Assembly: GCA_025093555.1 (NCBI GenBank)
Contig: JAIWNF010000024.1
Coordinates: 496,001 to 560,000, forward strand
Direction: 5' to 3'
DNA: 64,000 nt
Origin: Circinella umbellata
Lineage: Eukaryota > Mucoromycota > Mucoromycetes > Mucorales > Lichtheimiaceae
In this document: positions 1 to 12,000 of the stretch, piece after piece
Layout of the letters: every line of letters begins with the position of its first letter
How positions within the stretch are numbered: the stretch's first letter is position 1
The notes under the pieces: model-generated
Told to the model about the DNA's origin: nothing
The model's database searches: none
Seen by the model: only the letters and a program-made list of their open reading frames with translations
Made by a program: the position numbers and the translations under genes

Positions 1-24
1 TTATGTATCTATCAGTATAGTATA

Positions 25-701
25 TTACTCATACAAGTAAAAGAGTGATGAGTGAATACTTTTTACCAAATCAAGAGGAGGAAGTTTTTGATCACCAACA
101 GATTCAAGTTGACTCATTATATCTTCAAAATAATCTTCTGTAATTTTATCTTTATCATGATTTATATTATATTCTTCAATAAAATAAAAATCCTTTTCAT
201 CCATAAAGTATTGACCACCTTTCCTCGTCATGTCTTCAACAGTCATTGAGAATTGAATTTTACTTGTTGAATATTTCAAATGTTCTCTATTCTTATAGAA
301 AAGACGATGATATTCTTCTCTTGAGAAGATAGTCTTGATATTTGGAGAAGGAATAATAGATTGACTTGATCCTACTTGTGTTGTAGTAGCTTCTGATAAT
401 ACAATTTGTAAATCATACTAATCATTTAATGTATACAAATTTATATGAGTAGAAAAGATATATAGAATGATCCAAATATATACAAACCCGTTCATCAGAT
501 CGTCTCATCACGACAAACTAGTATAAATCTATAGAAAAAAGAAGTGGTATGATACGATAGTGAAGCTTTCTTTTCTACACCAGATTCGATTTTATTAATA
601 ATCCAGTCACTCATTTCATTAAGAATATGAGATTCTTTCGTAGCATTTTTCACACCAAAACGCATAGTAAAGATCTCTTCAACTTTAGTACGATGCCTCA
701 T
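25..701 (-). CDS. Uncharacterised two-exon gene
   Basis: I do not recognise this protein. Exon 1 (701-519) opens at an ATG and encodes 61 residues. A GTTTGT donor at 518 and a TAG acceptor at 418 join it in phase 0 to exon 2 (417-25), giving about 191 residues. The donor form GTTTGT also occurs in the next gene, which supports its use here. The product is hydrophilic, lysine- and glutamate-rich towards the C-terminus, with no signal peptide or membrane segment. Exon 1 contains the fragment ILNEMSDWIINKIESG and exon 2 the fragment KGGQYFMDEKDFYFIEEY. If the intron is not removed, exon 1 stops at a TGA near 495. The splice model is inferred only from phase and splice-site form, so an additional upstream exon or a pseudogene remains possible. 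Confidence 0.45.
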
Positions 702-1206
702 CAATAACTTTTTTTAGTTTTGTATTTTTTTACTTAATATAAATGAGAGAAAGAGAAACTATAATAAAAGTTGTTATATAATAAAATTAGTTTGATGATT
801 AAAATAGAATAAAAGTTTCTCTTTTTTTTTTTTTTTACCAAAGTTTTAAATGATTCAGTGGAGTATTGAATCTATTGTTTTGGTTTTTTAGCTTTGCTAC
901 ATACACCTGTGCTGCATCTGAAAAATGGTAATTGTAACGATGGCATAAGCAATTAATTGTCAACTTATAATAAAATGTTATGTACTTCTTCTATAAACCT
1001 CAATAAAAGTATATAAAGTACTTTTTATGACTTGTTTAGATAATATTTTTTTTATTATTTATTATATTATATATTATTGTAAACGATGATAGAATGTAAT
1101 GTATTTATAGATTTTGTAAAATGGAGGCTATTATGATTACCTGGGTTATCATTATAAAGATATATGAAAAAAAAGGATAATGGATAATATTTCCACTTCC
1201 TACCCT
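702..1206. other. Intergenic spacer, AT-rich
   Basis: No plausible reading frame or RNA gene. It contains a T13 tract near 825 and several ATATTA-rich runs. It lies upstream of the gene at 25-701 and downstream of the gene at 1207-2740, so it must hold the promoter of the first and the 3' end of the second. No clear TATA element could be assigned. Confidence 0.5.
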
Positions 1207-2740
1207 CTATCTATTAAATGAATTTTTAAAACTTGAATAAACGCTCTTTATCCAGGTAGGTACATAATATGACTGATTGGTCATATCATTATTCTGATTA
1301 TCATGAATGAATTCTTCGGTTGCATCCACAAATTCATCATCATCCTCATCCTCACTGTTTGTAACTGCTTGTCGCTGATGTACTGGATTATCTAATCTTG
1401 CTTCTTCTTCTTCTTCTTTTTCAGATACTGAAGATCCATTGTCCATTATACTATTATCATCTATCAAAGATTTATACTTTTTTACAAGACGACGACTTTT
1501 TCGACTGAGATGAAGATATGCATCTGAGTCATGTTCTTTTCTTTTTTTAAGACGATTTACTGGAGGTTGAATCAATTGTGATGATGATGCACTGGATTTT
1601 CTCAATTCATTGACGGGTATTGGGTGTGATCCTGTCGATAATTGAGTTAGTGATGATGATCCAGTTACATGATTGTTTGTTGAAGGATTGGATAATTGAG
1701 TGGATTTTTGGGGTGCATAAATATCTCGTTGAAGTCGACGTTTAAGTAATTCTTGTTGTTCTTGTATATAATTGGTTTTATATTCTTGAAATTTGGATGC
1801 TGCAATATTTTTAGCTTGATTACAATGCTGTAATTTTATTAGGTCAGAACCCGCGTGGATTACTTTTGGCTAATATAACAAATATATATACATATATATA
1901 TAATATGATATTTATGTTAATGAAAATAAGATAATTGAATTTATAAACAATAATATAACTAACAAGTACCTTAATACGCCTTGTATTGATTAATTCCTTA
2001 ACTCGTTTTACTAGTGGTTTCATTTGTTTTAAGTAAGGACTGTCATTAGCTGCACGTTTATACTTTGATGGTTTATTGAAAACTATTTATTAATGGATGA
2101 TAATAGTTAATAATCATAAAGATATAAAATAATAATAAAAATAAAAATAATAATTCATACTACTAACAGTTAGCAATTGTATTGTTGATTGTAATGATTT
2201 TCAGTGGCTCATCAATAGGGGTTAATTCTAAAGCTTTAATTATTCCCTGAATATTTATATAATTATTTAATATACATTTCTTTTTTTTTTCTCACACACA
2301 CATACTCTTTTCATATACACTTACAGAAAAGTGAAGTGAAGTATTATTAAGTGGTACTGTGGGATCTTGAGTACATTCTAGTTGATTTTCAACTATATTG
2401 TTTCCCCATAAAATCGTCACTACACCCATTCGCGTATTACCGCGTACATGATCTGTTTCAACCCCTAAATATACTATGAACTAGAAAAAAAAGAGTAGAT
2501 ATATAGTGTGCATTTCATTAGAATCAAGAATAAAAAATGAGTATAAAGTAATCTTGCTAAATTAATGACAAACCTCTTGTATAGATCGATCGTTTACTTG
2601 AAGTATTATTAGGTTATCATATTGACCAATCGGTATTTTTTTCAAATAGTAACACTGAATTTGTGAGCTGTTTGTCTTTTGTTGGGGGTGTTTTCTCTTT
2701 TGCAGTAATTAATTTCAGATTTACCATGAGTCTTTGACAT
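1207..2740 (-). CDS. RNase H-like fold protein, catalytically degenerate
   Basis: Five in-phase exons can be placed: about 2650-2574, 2480-2325, 2246-2168, 2082-1970 and 1869-1207. The N-terminal half matches the order of blocks in type 1 RNase H: FIVYLGVETDHVRGNTRMG in place of the first strand, then GIIKALEL, then IITINNTIANFFNKP, then LVKRVKELINTRRI, then VIHAGSDLI and NQAKNIAAS. The acidic residues expected in these blocks are replaced: VY(T)DG became VYLG, the TDS block became INN, and the final Asp is absent. Only the His of the last block survives. The C-terminal half is low-complexity and charged, with a basic KRLKKR-type patch and an acidic stretch, ending PTWIKSVYSSFKNSFNR. It is probably a nuclear protein using the fold for binding rather than cleavage. 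The start is unresolved: ATGs at 2740 and 2727 are not in frame with exon 1 without a splice or frameshift I could not place. Confidence 0.55.
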
Positions 2741-3042
2741 TTTTTAATAGTTGTAAGAATTAATTTACTTAAATTTCAACCCTTTGATGACCTTTTTTTT
2801 TTAAGTATCCGCTCTCTGCCACAAAGGACTCAATGTGATCACATCGACCTATTATTTTTAATACGATACTTGTAAATATTTATCAATTATACAATACATA
2901 AGAGTAAAAAAGTGTTTTATTAGGTATATTGTTGTTGCTGTTAAGCAAAAATCGAATCTGGTTACAAATATGAATGAAAAAACCTTTGGTATTTGATTTA
3001 CGTATTCATAATAATAAAAAATGGGAGAGAGGGGAGTTCGCA

Positions 3043-3284
3043 TTACAAAAAATGATTCTTGTTTCTCTTTTCTTTGGAACATATATTGTTCCAACATCTC
3101 GACATCAGCAGCATTATTACTATTATAATGGTAGCTGAAACCACTACAACCATGGTCAACGCCACGCACGGGTCAGAAAACCACCACGGCCGCCTGAACC
3201 ACGACCAGAATTGTTGTTGTTATTTGGTTGGTCAAAAATACCACGACATAAGTGATCTTACAAATCACTTTCACTACCTGCCAT
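3043..3284 (-). CDS. Small single-pass membrane protein (57 aa), spliced
   Basis: Exon 1 (3284-3262, 23 nt) encodes MAGSESD plus two bases. A GTAAGA donor at 3261 and a TTCAG acceptor ending at 3194 join it to exon 2 (3193-3043), and the combined frame is exactly 58 codons including TAA. The predicted protein has a short polar N-terminus, a tryptophan pair (RPWWFSD), a hydrophobic stretch of about 23 residues (roughly 17-39, rich in V and I), then a basic Cys-containing tail (CWNNICSKEKRNK). That layout fits a single-pass membrane protein. A TATA-like element lies about 120 bp upstream. I know of no family for it. The competing unspliced frames read an RGG-like stretch or a longer unsupported frame and are less convincing. 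Confidence 0.5.
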
Positions 3285-4220
3285 GATACGTAATGTTGCT
3301 ATTTTGCATGTTTATCATGGCAGGTGTGTTGTTGTTTTGTGAACGACGGGTCATTAAAGTAAATTGTTGGTGGAGAGCAAAAAAAAAGAAGATACGAGTC
3401 TTTTTATATATCTAGCAAGGAAAGCAGTAAGATTAATTTATTTTTTCGTGCATTGTCAATAAAGAAATAAGTCATAGGTGCTTATCAATTGTTTGTTTTT
3501 CTATGTATAATCTTCACAATGACAAACAAGTTCTATCAAAACATCTGTTTTTTTATATTGCTTCAACATATAGAACAACACTATAAAGCTTAATCATCAT
3601 CTTTCTCTCATTCTAACCACTAAAAAATAACTCCTTTTCATGACACACTCTTTTTGTATTTTTTCAATTAATATTAATCAATGTAAACAATGTAACAATA
3701 ATAGTGTAATGATGTTCTTTTTCCCCCAACATTTTTTTCTTTTGAATATATTATTATCATTCGAGGAGCAGGAAGCAGAAAATAAAAAGATACCGTGATC
3801 TTATTTCTACAGTGATTATGCTCAAGTAAGTAACCTCCTGTATAACAATTGGAAACGTGTTTTGATCATATATAAAGAATATTCTTTTTGCTACTTGCTT
3901 ATATTAATAAGAAACAAAACGTAATGCATATATGAGTTGATTACATTATCTATCGAGTGTTTATTTATAGAAATATGTAACAGCAACATCATCATGTCAA
4001 AAAATGTTCATTTTATTTAAGATTTAATAAGCTTTCAAATTATTAAACAAAGAATAGAATAAAAACTATATCAAAGAAAGGTCAAGCTTTTATCATTCAA
4101 ATAATACTCATTTTTATAATGATAAAATATATTTTTTACAATTTCAAAGGAGTATCACGTCTTTCATTTATAATTGAAAAATAAAAGAAACACGCCCTTA
4201 TTTTAGTTATGCAATTTATG
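3285..4220. other. Divergent spacer with a TATA-like element for the 57-aa gene
   Basis: The segment separates the minus-strand 57-residue gene from the plus-strand 71-residue gene. On the minus strand a TATA-like run (complement of 3401-3412, reading GATATATAAAAAG) sits about 120 bp before the ATG at 3284. The rest is AT-rich with no reading frame or RNA gene that I can support. Confidence 0.4.
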
Positions 4221-4224
4221 CGTT

Positions 4225-4281
4225 CCGATTGGTTCATTGTTAGAAAGTGCACAGACATAATTGAATGAGGGGGTATAAATA
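4225..4281 (+). promoter_or_regulatory. Inverted CCAAT box plus TATA box
   Basis: ATTGG (the complement of CCAAT) lies at 4228-4232, followed about 40 bp later by TATAAATA at 4274-4281. The next ATG is at 4402, about 120 bp downstream, after a CT/CA-rich leader. The spacing fits a fungal RNA polymerase II core promoter. Confidence 0.5.
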
Positions 4282-4401
4282 TAATAGTATACACCTGTCA
4301 TTAAGAACTTCTTTTTCTTAATTTTTTTTTGAGAGAGTTAATGAGAATGCCATTAATTCTCTCCATCTCTCTCTATCTCACACACATATACACATATAAA
4401 A

Positions 4402-4617
4402 ATGTCAGTGCACTCAGAAATTGATAAAGTGTGTGAACAGATCATCAATACAGCAGATGGGTCCCACCAACAACGTCTAATTGAAGAAGATACTCTTTCA
4501 GAGCTGTCTAGAAGAATTAACAAATTATCTGTTCAACAATTAGCTGATAAACTCTATGACCACGCCAAGCACGGCAATAACTTGTTCAAATCGACCTTTT
4601 CACATATTGGCGAATAA
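4402..4617 (+). CDS. Small intronless gene, 71-aa helical protein
   Basis: The frame encodes 71 residues starting MSVHSEIDKVCEQIINTAD and ending NLFKSTFSHIGE. It is hydrophilic and leucine-patterned (LSELSRRINKLSVQQLADKL), so it is likely mostly helical, perhaps a short coiled coil. There is no signal peptide or membrane segment. Support for a real gene comes from the CCAAT and TATA elements upstream, the pyrimidine-rich leader, an A at -3 of the ATG, and ordinary codon use with no low-complexity bias. I do not recognise a family. Confidence 0.6.
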   Translation: MSVHSEIDKVCEQIINTADGSHQQRLIEEDTLSELSRRINKLSVQQLADKLYDHAKHGNNLFKSTFSHIGE

Positions 4618-7179
4618 TGTAGTAATAAACTACTAGTTTGTCATTGTTTTACGGAGGGTAACATAATGTATGTAAACTATTTATCCCCGGCCACGTTTTT
4701 CTAGTCAACAAGTCAACTTTCATAATAGATTTCATTGCAGAAAATGTACAAGCATCGATAACCGCTTCTATCCTTGAAACAGGGACAACCCCCCCCCCCA
4801 AGTAATTCACAAGTCTCGTCGTTTTGGGGTGTCATGGATTAATGTAAAATACCGGAAATTCGAAGGAGTCCACTTTTGTTGACAGAGCCAGAAATAATCC
4901 ATTATAATAAATAACTCGTAGAAATAGACCAACTCGTATATAAAGTAATATTTTTTATCTTATTTTTGAAAAATAAATTCTGGTTTATATGCTAGAATCA
5001 TAGTGTTTATATTGTTTATATAGCAAACTTAATAATGAGCCTATTGAGATGGATTATTTGTTTACAAGTTCTTGTTACGGTGCAATATTAATAATCTCAT
5101 AATATATAGTTAGTTTACCAAGGTATTATATACAGTGCTATAGATGAGAGAAGAAAGAATAATAAATTACCCTAATATTCATCCTTGCTTTTTTCTTTTT
5201 TTTTTTTTTTTTTTTTTTTCATATGCTATAAAATAAAAATCATTGTGCGCGATAAATCGAGATTTGAACAATAACTGTTACTCTTATTTCAATACCGTTC
5301 TTTCTATATGAAGGTTTACGTATAACAATTGCTCTACTCTTCTTTCCAAGAATTCTATTATATACATATTATTAAGCAAGTTGATCAAACTATAATTCAA
5401 CTTTTATTTCAAAAAGAGCAAATGTATACATATATAAAATATTGTCATTGTGTTTTTTTATTTCTATATATGTATATGGGATGCTTGGTAAAATAAAAAG
5501 AGTTACTTCAGGTAGATAACCATAACAGACATATGCAGTATTTCCAAAATAATTCACGTTCTCTGAATTTGATTCACAAAGTGTCTTTATACGTCTTATC
5601 AAAGTAATCCAATCCAAGAAAAAAATAAAGGTAAATGAATATAGATATAATAAATAGTATATGCCTGTTTTTCTTTCATTAGACGACGTGGGCAAAAAAG
5701 TATAAATTTCAGAATAGAATCGTAATATACGTAATAAACTATCAAGTCTAAATGGTTTATTATAAAAAATAATTACTTATCCACATCGGAAATTGTAGGC
5801 GATAATAGATTACTGTGTAAATATTCATTGAATTATTTATAAAGAGTTCTACCGTGTAATTTTTTTTCCCTAATGGAAACAAATTATTATTGTGCTTATT
5901 AATTAATATGGATAACAGATTTTACCTCTCGTTAAAATAGAAAGACTCTATACTCATTTCTTTTTTCGTTCTATGGGAAAAAACCGACAACGTGTATCTA
6001 CCATATATATGTATTGTACAATCAATTCTACCTGTTTAATACATTATAACTACGTATTGTACATAATAATCTCTCCGTCATTAATATTATTTTTCTTTGT
6101 CATAGAGAGGAGAAAAACAAAAATTGGGTGAAACGGCAATGAATTTTTGTATTACGTACATTGTTTTTACATAATAGTGTTCTTATTATTTGCCTGGTAA
6201 CAGTATTACTTGATCGCTTAACTAAGAAATAATGTAACCAACAAGTATAGCTTATGATTTTTTTTTCATGTATCATATTATAAAGAAAAAAATACCCCCA
6301 TTTATTGTATATAAGGTTATACATATTGAGAAGAGTAACTATATAAACGTATATAATGCTTCATATGCTTAATAGATATATAAGAATATCTTGGTTACCA
6401 AGAAAAATAAATTATTTTACGCTATTAGCCCCGTTTCCCCAAAGCAATTCAGTGAAACAAACCCCCAACGCAAAAAAAAAAAAAAAACTTCAACTTTTTT
6501 TTTCTTCCTAAACTTTTTATAGTAAGTAAATATTTATTCTTTATTACAAGAGACTTCCTATGACATCTACACTTTATCTTTTTTAAAAAAATGATACAGA
6601 TAAATATATTTATATATCAGTTCATATTGTTGTTGTTGTTTTAATTAGATAAATCAATTGATGCTTATTCAAAGAAAAACAAAACAACAGAAAGTTTATC
6701 AACTGTTAGAATTTATCAATTAATAATGTCAATAAATCCTCATTCTATATTTATTTATTTTTTCCCAGGAGAAAAAAATGGTACATTAGTGCAATAAAGA
6801 CTTTTTTTAGGTTTTTAACTTTTTCCATCATTATTTTACTAATTTGTGCCCCATTTTTTTATTTTACCTGTCACTCATTATCTATTGTGGGAATGTTGTT
6901 GTTCCTGGATCTCTGATTATTATAGGGTTTATACTTTGGTGTAATTCCTTATTGTTTCTTACAAATTTATAGTCATTAGTAAAACAAAACAAGTTTATTT
7001 ATCTAATGTAGATAATTGAACTAAAATAATATTTGTGTAGAAATATAAGAGTAACTAAACATGGGAAAGCTTATGATATAAGTCCCAATGTACTGGTCAA
7101 AAGAGTCACTTTTTTTTTGGTAAGTTACACTAAACTTTTGTGAACTTGTCTCTTTTATTCTGATTTACAAAGCATCCTT

Positions 7180-7213
<34 letters not shown>

Positions 7214-7572
7214 AATCAAAAACAACAAAAAAATAAGAAATGCATGTACAAATAATAGTTACTAGTGATATTATTAATAATAATAATATACTTTTTTTTG
7301 AAGGATTAGGGAATGCAAAGAAAAAGATATGCTATAATAAATGATAATACAAATGCTATATAAGGTGAAAAGGAATGATGGTGGGGTATCGGTTCGCATT
7401 TTCAAAATGTGAAACATATATAAAAAGGATTGTATTATTCCTTTTTCGTTCATAATGGTTTTTTTTTCATGTTTGTTAAAATATGGAAGGGTTTTTTTTT
7501 GGATTTGAATGAAATAAATGATATAACTGAATGAATGTATGTATGAATGTATGTATGTAATATATACTTTTT
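4618..7572. other. Long AT-rich spacer
   Basis: No supportable gene. It contains a C11-type tract near 4788-4799, a T-rich tract near 5198-5219, an A-rich tract near 6473-6486, and a (TAA)n run near 7189-7206. Frames at 5390-5695 and 6100-6324 on the minus strand are biased by A/T and show no domain. Confidence 0.5.
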
Positions 7573-10201
7573 TTAACGTCTGGGAGATGAGGGACCAGTT
7601 TTAGACATTGTGCTACTACTACCATTGGTACTTGCACCAGATGAATGACTAGAAGCTCGCGAAGTACCAAAACGACGTAGGGAATTTTCGGATGCCATAG
7701 TTCGATTTTGCGCCATTCGTCGATTTGCCGCCACTAAAAATAAATAAAGAAAAGAGTTCAGTTGACTTTTTTCCATTCAGATACAGTAATATAGAGTAAA
7801 CGAACAAAAAAACGACAAATTTCCTTTTTTAAAATCTCTCGCACTCCCCCATATATAAATACATTGGAATTTACTTACTATTCTGTGCTTTAGCACTAGC
7901 TCGATCCAATATTGTAATTACTAAATCTAATTGTTTTAACCATTCTTCTTGTTCTTCTTTACTATTTGTACAAAGAACATGTGTTGCTGCAGAACCCATA
8001 TAGGTTGTATTTAAAGTATCAACACCTTGAAATGATGAAACAATTTCAATACAATATTCTTGACCACCAGCTTCTTCTGAAGTAAGAGCACGTACGCGTG
8101 CCCGTTCCAAAGTGATATGTCCTTTGTATTGTAAAATCGTTCGTTTATTATCTTGTTTAGGTCGTACAATTGCTAATAAATCCGAGAATAAGAAGTAAGT
8201 ACGTTCGTCACCAGTTGATCGAGAATTAACAACAACACGAGAAAATTGTCCTTGAAGTACTAATCGTCGTTGTGCTTTTACTCCGAAAGGTGCTCCAACT
8301 AAGGCTTGGTGAATCATGAGAACCTGATCAACATTATCTGCATCATCCACTCTAAAAAAGGTATAATTGTGGATTAGTTATCAATCACTCTTTTTTTTTT
8401 AGAAAGCAGTAATATTATATGATCATCTTTTTTTTTTCTGTCATGTATATATACACACGCACAAAAAGAGGGGAAAGTAGTATGTGTTCAGGTTAAATTC
8501 CCCGGATAGAAATAAATTAAGATTTTAAAAACTGTAACTTACTTTGACTTCATATCAGCAGCTAAAGTAACAATACGGTGTTTACATGATATTAAACCCA
8601 TATAATCTGGATGCATAGGTGTAGTTACTTCAGCTAATTTACTTATGAGTTGTGCATATCGATTAATACATCCTGCTGGAATTTGTAATAACGATAATAA
8701 CGTAGCACCTTTCAATGATGGGTCTTTATGAGCTGACTATAAAGAGAAATTACAATTTTTTAGTATGATTTTTTTTTTGGTCGATCAGTAAATCATTTTT
8801 AAACAAATTACTAGGGTACCCGGTACCCAAGCTAGGAATATATTACATCAAAAATAAAAATAGAAAAAAAAAAGCTTGTCTAGACTTCTCTTGTCTCACC
8901 CAAATTTGAAGGTGGGGAGAGAGGGGGGGGATAGAATAAATCTTAGACTTGAAAAGGTAATTACACTTACATCAATAAATTTTTTAAATGGTTGATATCG
9001 AGTTAAACGTTCATAAGTTGTCACAGCAACATCATAATTGTCAAGATAGGCTTGATAAACATGTAACATAGGAAACTATTATATTGATATATATGTAAAA
9101 ATACAGAAAAAAACTTACTAATTTAGTAAAATACACATACACAATAACATAAACTTCTCACACACACAGACATATATGATATAAACTTTACCCAACTGTT
9201 GAAAACATCCGATATAATTTGTGTTGGACCCCAAATTTGTAGTCTAAGTAATAAGTTTAAATTCAAAACATATTAAGTTAATGAAATTAAAAAAAAACGG
9301 GAAAAAAATTTAATAAAAAATATCTTTTTTTATATATATAATAAATATGTGATAATTCCGGGAAAGAAATCCGGGATTAATGATAATAATAATAATAATA
9401 ATAATTACCGTCGTTCTAGATTAGATAAAATTTCACGATGTGTTTGTGATACTTCATCAAAGTTACCAAATAACCATCGAGTTTCACGTTCAGTACAAAC
9501 CATTTTTTTCATTCCAAGAAAAGCAAAAGAAGATGATTTAGCATCTTTACGTAATGGTTGTAAAAAAACATTAGCTATTAAATTAAGTGATTCAAGATAA
9601 GCTCTTTCAGAGTTATAAAGTTGTTGAACTAATGCTTCACGATTACGATGGATTAATTCGTGGTCTAAAATATAATAATAATAATAGTGAATAGATCGTT
9701 TGATGAGTATTACTTTTTCCATGGTTACACGATAGAATGTTATACTACAGCAGCCACCCTTTTTTTTTGTTGGGGTTAAGTAACTAGTAGAAACGAATGA
9801 TAAAATTAATTATTCAATTTACCGATCAATCCATCATCTACATCGTCATAATTTAAACTATTAATAATATCAAATTGATCTTCAGACATTAATCGTCCAT
9901 CATCAGAATATTGATAAGGTCCTTGTTGTTGATGACCTTGATATGTTACAGGTGTTGATGAAGAAGGTGACATACATGGTGATGGTGTTTCAGATGAAAA
10001 AGCTGTAAGACTTGTCATTCCACTTGGATATCGAGTATAATTACTACTTCCTTTGCTTGATACACTGCTCATACTAACAATACTTTGATGGTGTGCATCG
10101 TATCTATGTTTTCGTGCTGAAGAAAGTCGACGCCGTGGTATAGTAACACTCGATTGAGGTGGACGATGATGTGTATCATTTGGTGAAGTTGGTGAATGCA
10201 T
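7573..10201 (-). CDS. Rho guanine-nucleotide exchange factor (DH-PH)
   Basis: Seven exons join in frame: 10201-9823, 9664-9409, 9243-9192, 9075-8971, 8736-8543, 8348-7879 and 7733-7573, giving 538 residues. Residues 1-127 are Ser/Thr/Pro-rich and low complexity. The DH domain follows (about 128-310), opening ELIHRNREALVQQLYNSERA (the start of helix 1) and including YLESLNLIANVFLQPL and TLLSLLQIPAGCINRYAQLI, which corresponds to the conserved PxQRxxRYxLLL-type helix. The PH domain (about 330-480) carries RRLVLQGQF, RTYFLFSDLLAIV and KEEQEEWLKQLD, where the last holds the C-terminal helix Trp. The tail (about 490-538) is Ser-rich and basic, ending GPSSPRR. The family activates Rho or Cdc42 GTPases at the membrane during polarised growth. 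The specific GTPase cannot be read from sequence. Confidence 0.85.
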
Positions 10202-12000
10202 TTTTATTTTTATTCTCTTTCCCCCTTTTTTTTATAGAGAGGATAGAAAAAGAACGATAATAAGAGAGTGAGAGAGAGAGAGAACGAAAAAAAAGTTGGG
10301 AAGAATAGAAGAATAAGAAGAAACAGAAGAAGAGAAAGGAAAGGAAAGAAGAAAAAGAATATCTCAAAAACCAAACTAATCTGTTATTTTAAAAAATAAT
10401 AATATTACAATTTCCGTCGTCACATAGGATTCAATGTATGCATGCAAGGCTGGTGTTGCATGATTAACCAACACTTTTTTTTTAAAAAGAAAGTTCGGAG
10501 CCTAGAGCTCTCATTACCATATAAAGGTAATTTTATTTATTTTATGTACCACGAGGAAGGTTACAATTATAATTTTTTCATCGGGTGGTTTTCGCATGTA
10601 AAATAGACTTCTTTTTTTTTCTTTATAGCGTAGTTTACGGTATATTCTCATAATAAAAAAAAATTCTTTTTCACTTTGTTACTCTCTTTTTTTTCAATGT
10701 ATTTATTAATTTTAATTTTTAAAAAGAAGTACAAGTAATAATGAATAGTAATAATAATAAATAAATGTAAAATAGATTTATCATCATCATTTCTCATCAA
10801 CTTTAATATTTTTCACTTACCGCAATGACTCCTCCTATCAATTAAGATAGCAAATATAATACTTGTTGATTTTTAGGCGTTTTCTAATAAATAATATATA
10901 TTATATAATTATAAGCCTATATAATTCGTATGAAGTAAAACTTTAAAAGAAAATCGATCCGCTCTACTTTTTTTTTGACCCCCCCCCCTTTTTTTTTTCT
11001 TTTCATTTGAAAGAACAATATTGGAAGAAGAAAAAGAAAGATATGTTAAAATGTAAAATCCATCTTGTTGGATTTGAAAATAATTAAGTATATCACTTTA
11101 AACAATCTGATGACACTCTTTTCTTTATCTCTTCATTCCAATTGATTCTTGAGATTAAAAATTTAAAGATCTTTTTACAAATAGATAGTATAACTTCAAA
11201 GTTGATTGATGAAACTTAAAATTTTTATTGGCTTCTCGTGTGTAACTTAAACTATATTGCTTAAATTATAAAATCAATTGCGCAAGACGAAAGAAAATGG
11301 TGTTGAAAGTAGTCATTTAAATAATATGTTGTAGAATATACTTATTTGTTTGCTTTTGTGTACTATAGTAACTATATATATTAACAATAACCCTTAATTA
11401 TTATTAGATTATTATCTTATTTTTCTTCCTTTGAATAATAGCTTTTTCACATGATTCATATATAAAAAAAGAACAACCATAAATGTATAATATCAACAAT
11501 CTTTTTTTTTTTGACATTTTTCTTGTTAATTATTTCTGTAAAATACAGATAAAATATCTTGATGTAATTATGCTAATAACGTAATGTGTTTTGTGTTATA
11601 TAATATCAGCTCGTAGCACAAACAATTCTGTTTGATATAATGTGGAAAGACTCAGGCTTCACAAAGAAAACTAGACAATTACGTAGCTTTATTATAATTG
11701 AATATAAATGTACTAACATTAACTCTTTATTATATTCAAATGATACGTATAGTAATAACAATAATAGAAGAAAACAAAATGTCTATTTATTATTTTCAAC
11801 GTTTGTTAGTTTAGTAATTACAGTAGAAACGTTAAATTAAGAGAATCTAAAATGTCGTGTCATAGTATTCTTTGTAACACGGCATGATAAATAAACGTTA
11901 CAATAATTGAATACATGAGTTTTTTTCAGTTTGGCTTGTTTTTTTTTTGGCGTGGGGGGTCATTTTTGTTGGCGCTGAATTTTTCATAATTGTCAGAAGG
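10202..12000. other. Upstream region of the RhoGEF gene and spacer
   Basis: Just upstream of the RhoGEF start, on the minus strand, is a purine/pyrimidine-biased leader (10210-10360). It is rich in TCTC and TTTCTT on the transcribed strand and may be a long 5' untranslated region. Beyond that the sequence is AT-rich, with C9 and T9 tracts near 10980-11000. No gene is supported. Confidence 0.4.

Noticed and set aside
2858..3169. 103-codon minus frame
   Set aside because: It overlaps the spliced 57-residue gene in another frame, starts within its exon 2, and becomes A/T-driven after about 40 codons.
3184..3235. RGG-like stretch (NNNNNSGRGSGGRGGF) on the minus strand
   Set aside because: It ends at a stop within a few codons; the same bases are better explained as intron and the start of exon 2 of the 57-residue gene.
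5390..5695. 101-codon minus frame with hydrophobic stretches
   Set aside because: The composition follows from A/T-rich DNA. There is no domain, no promoter and no neighbouring exon.
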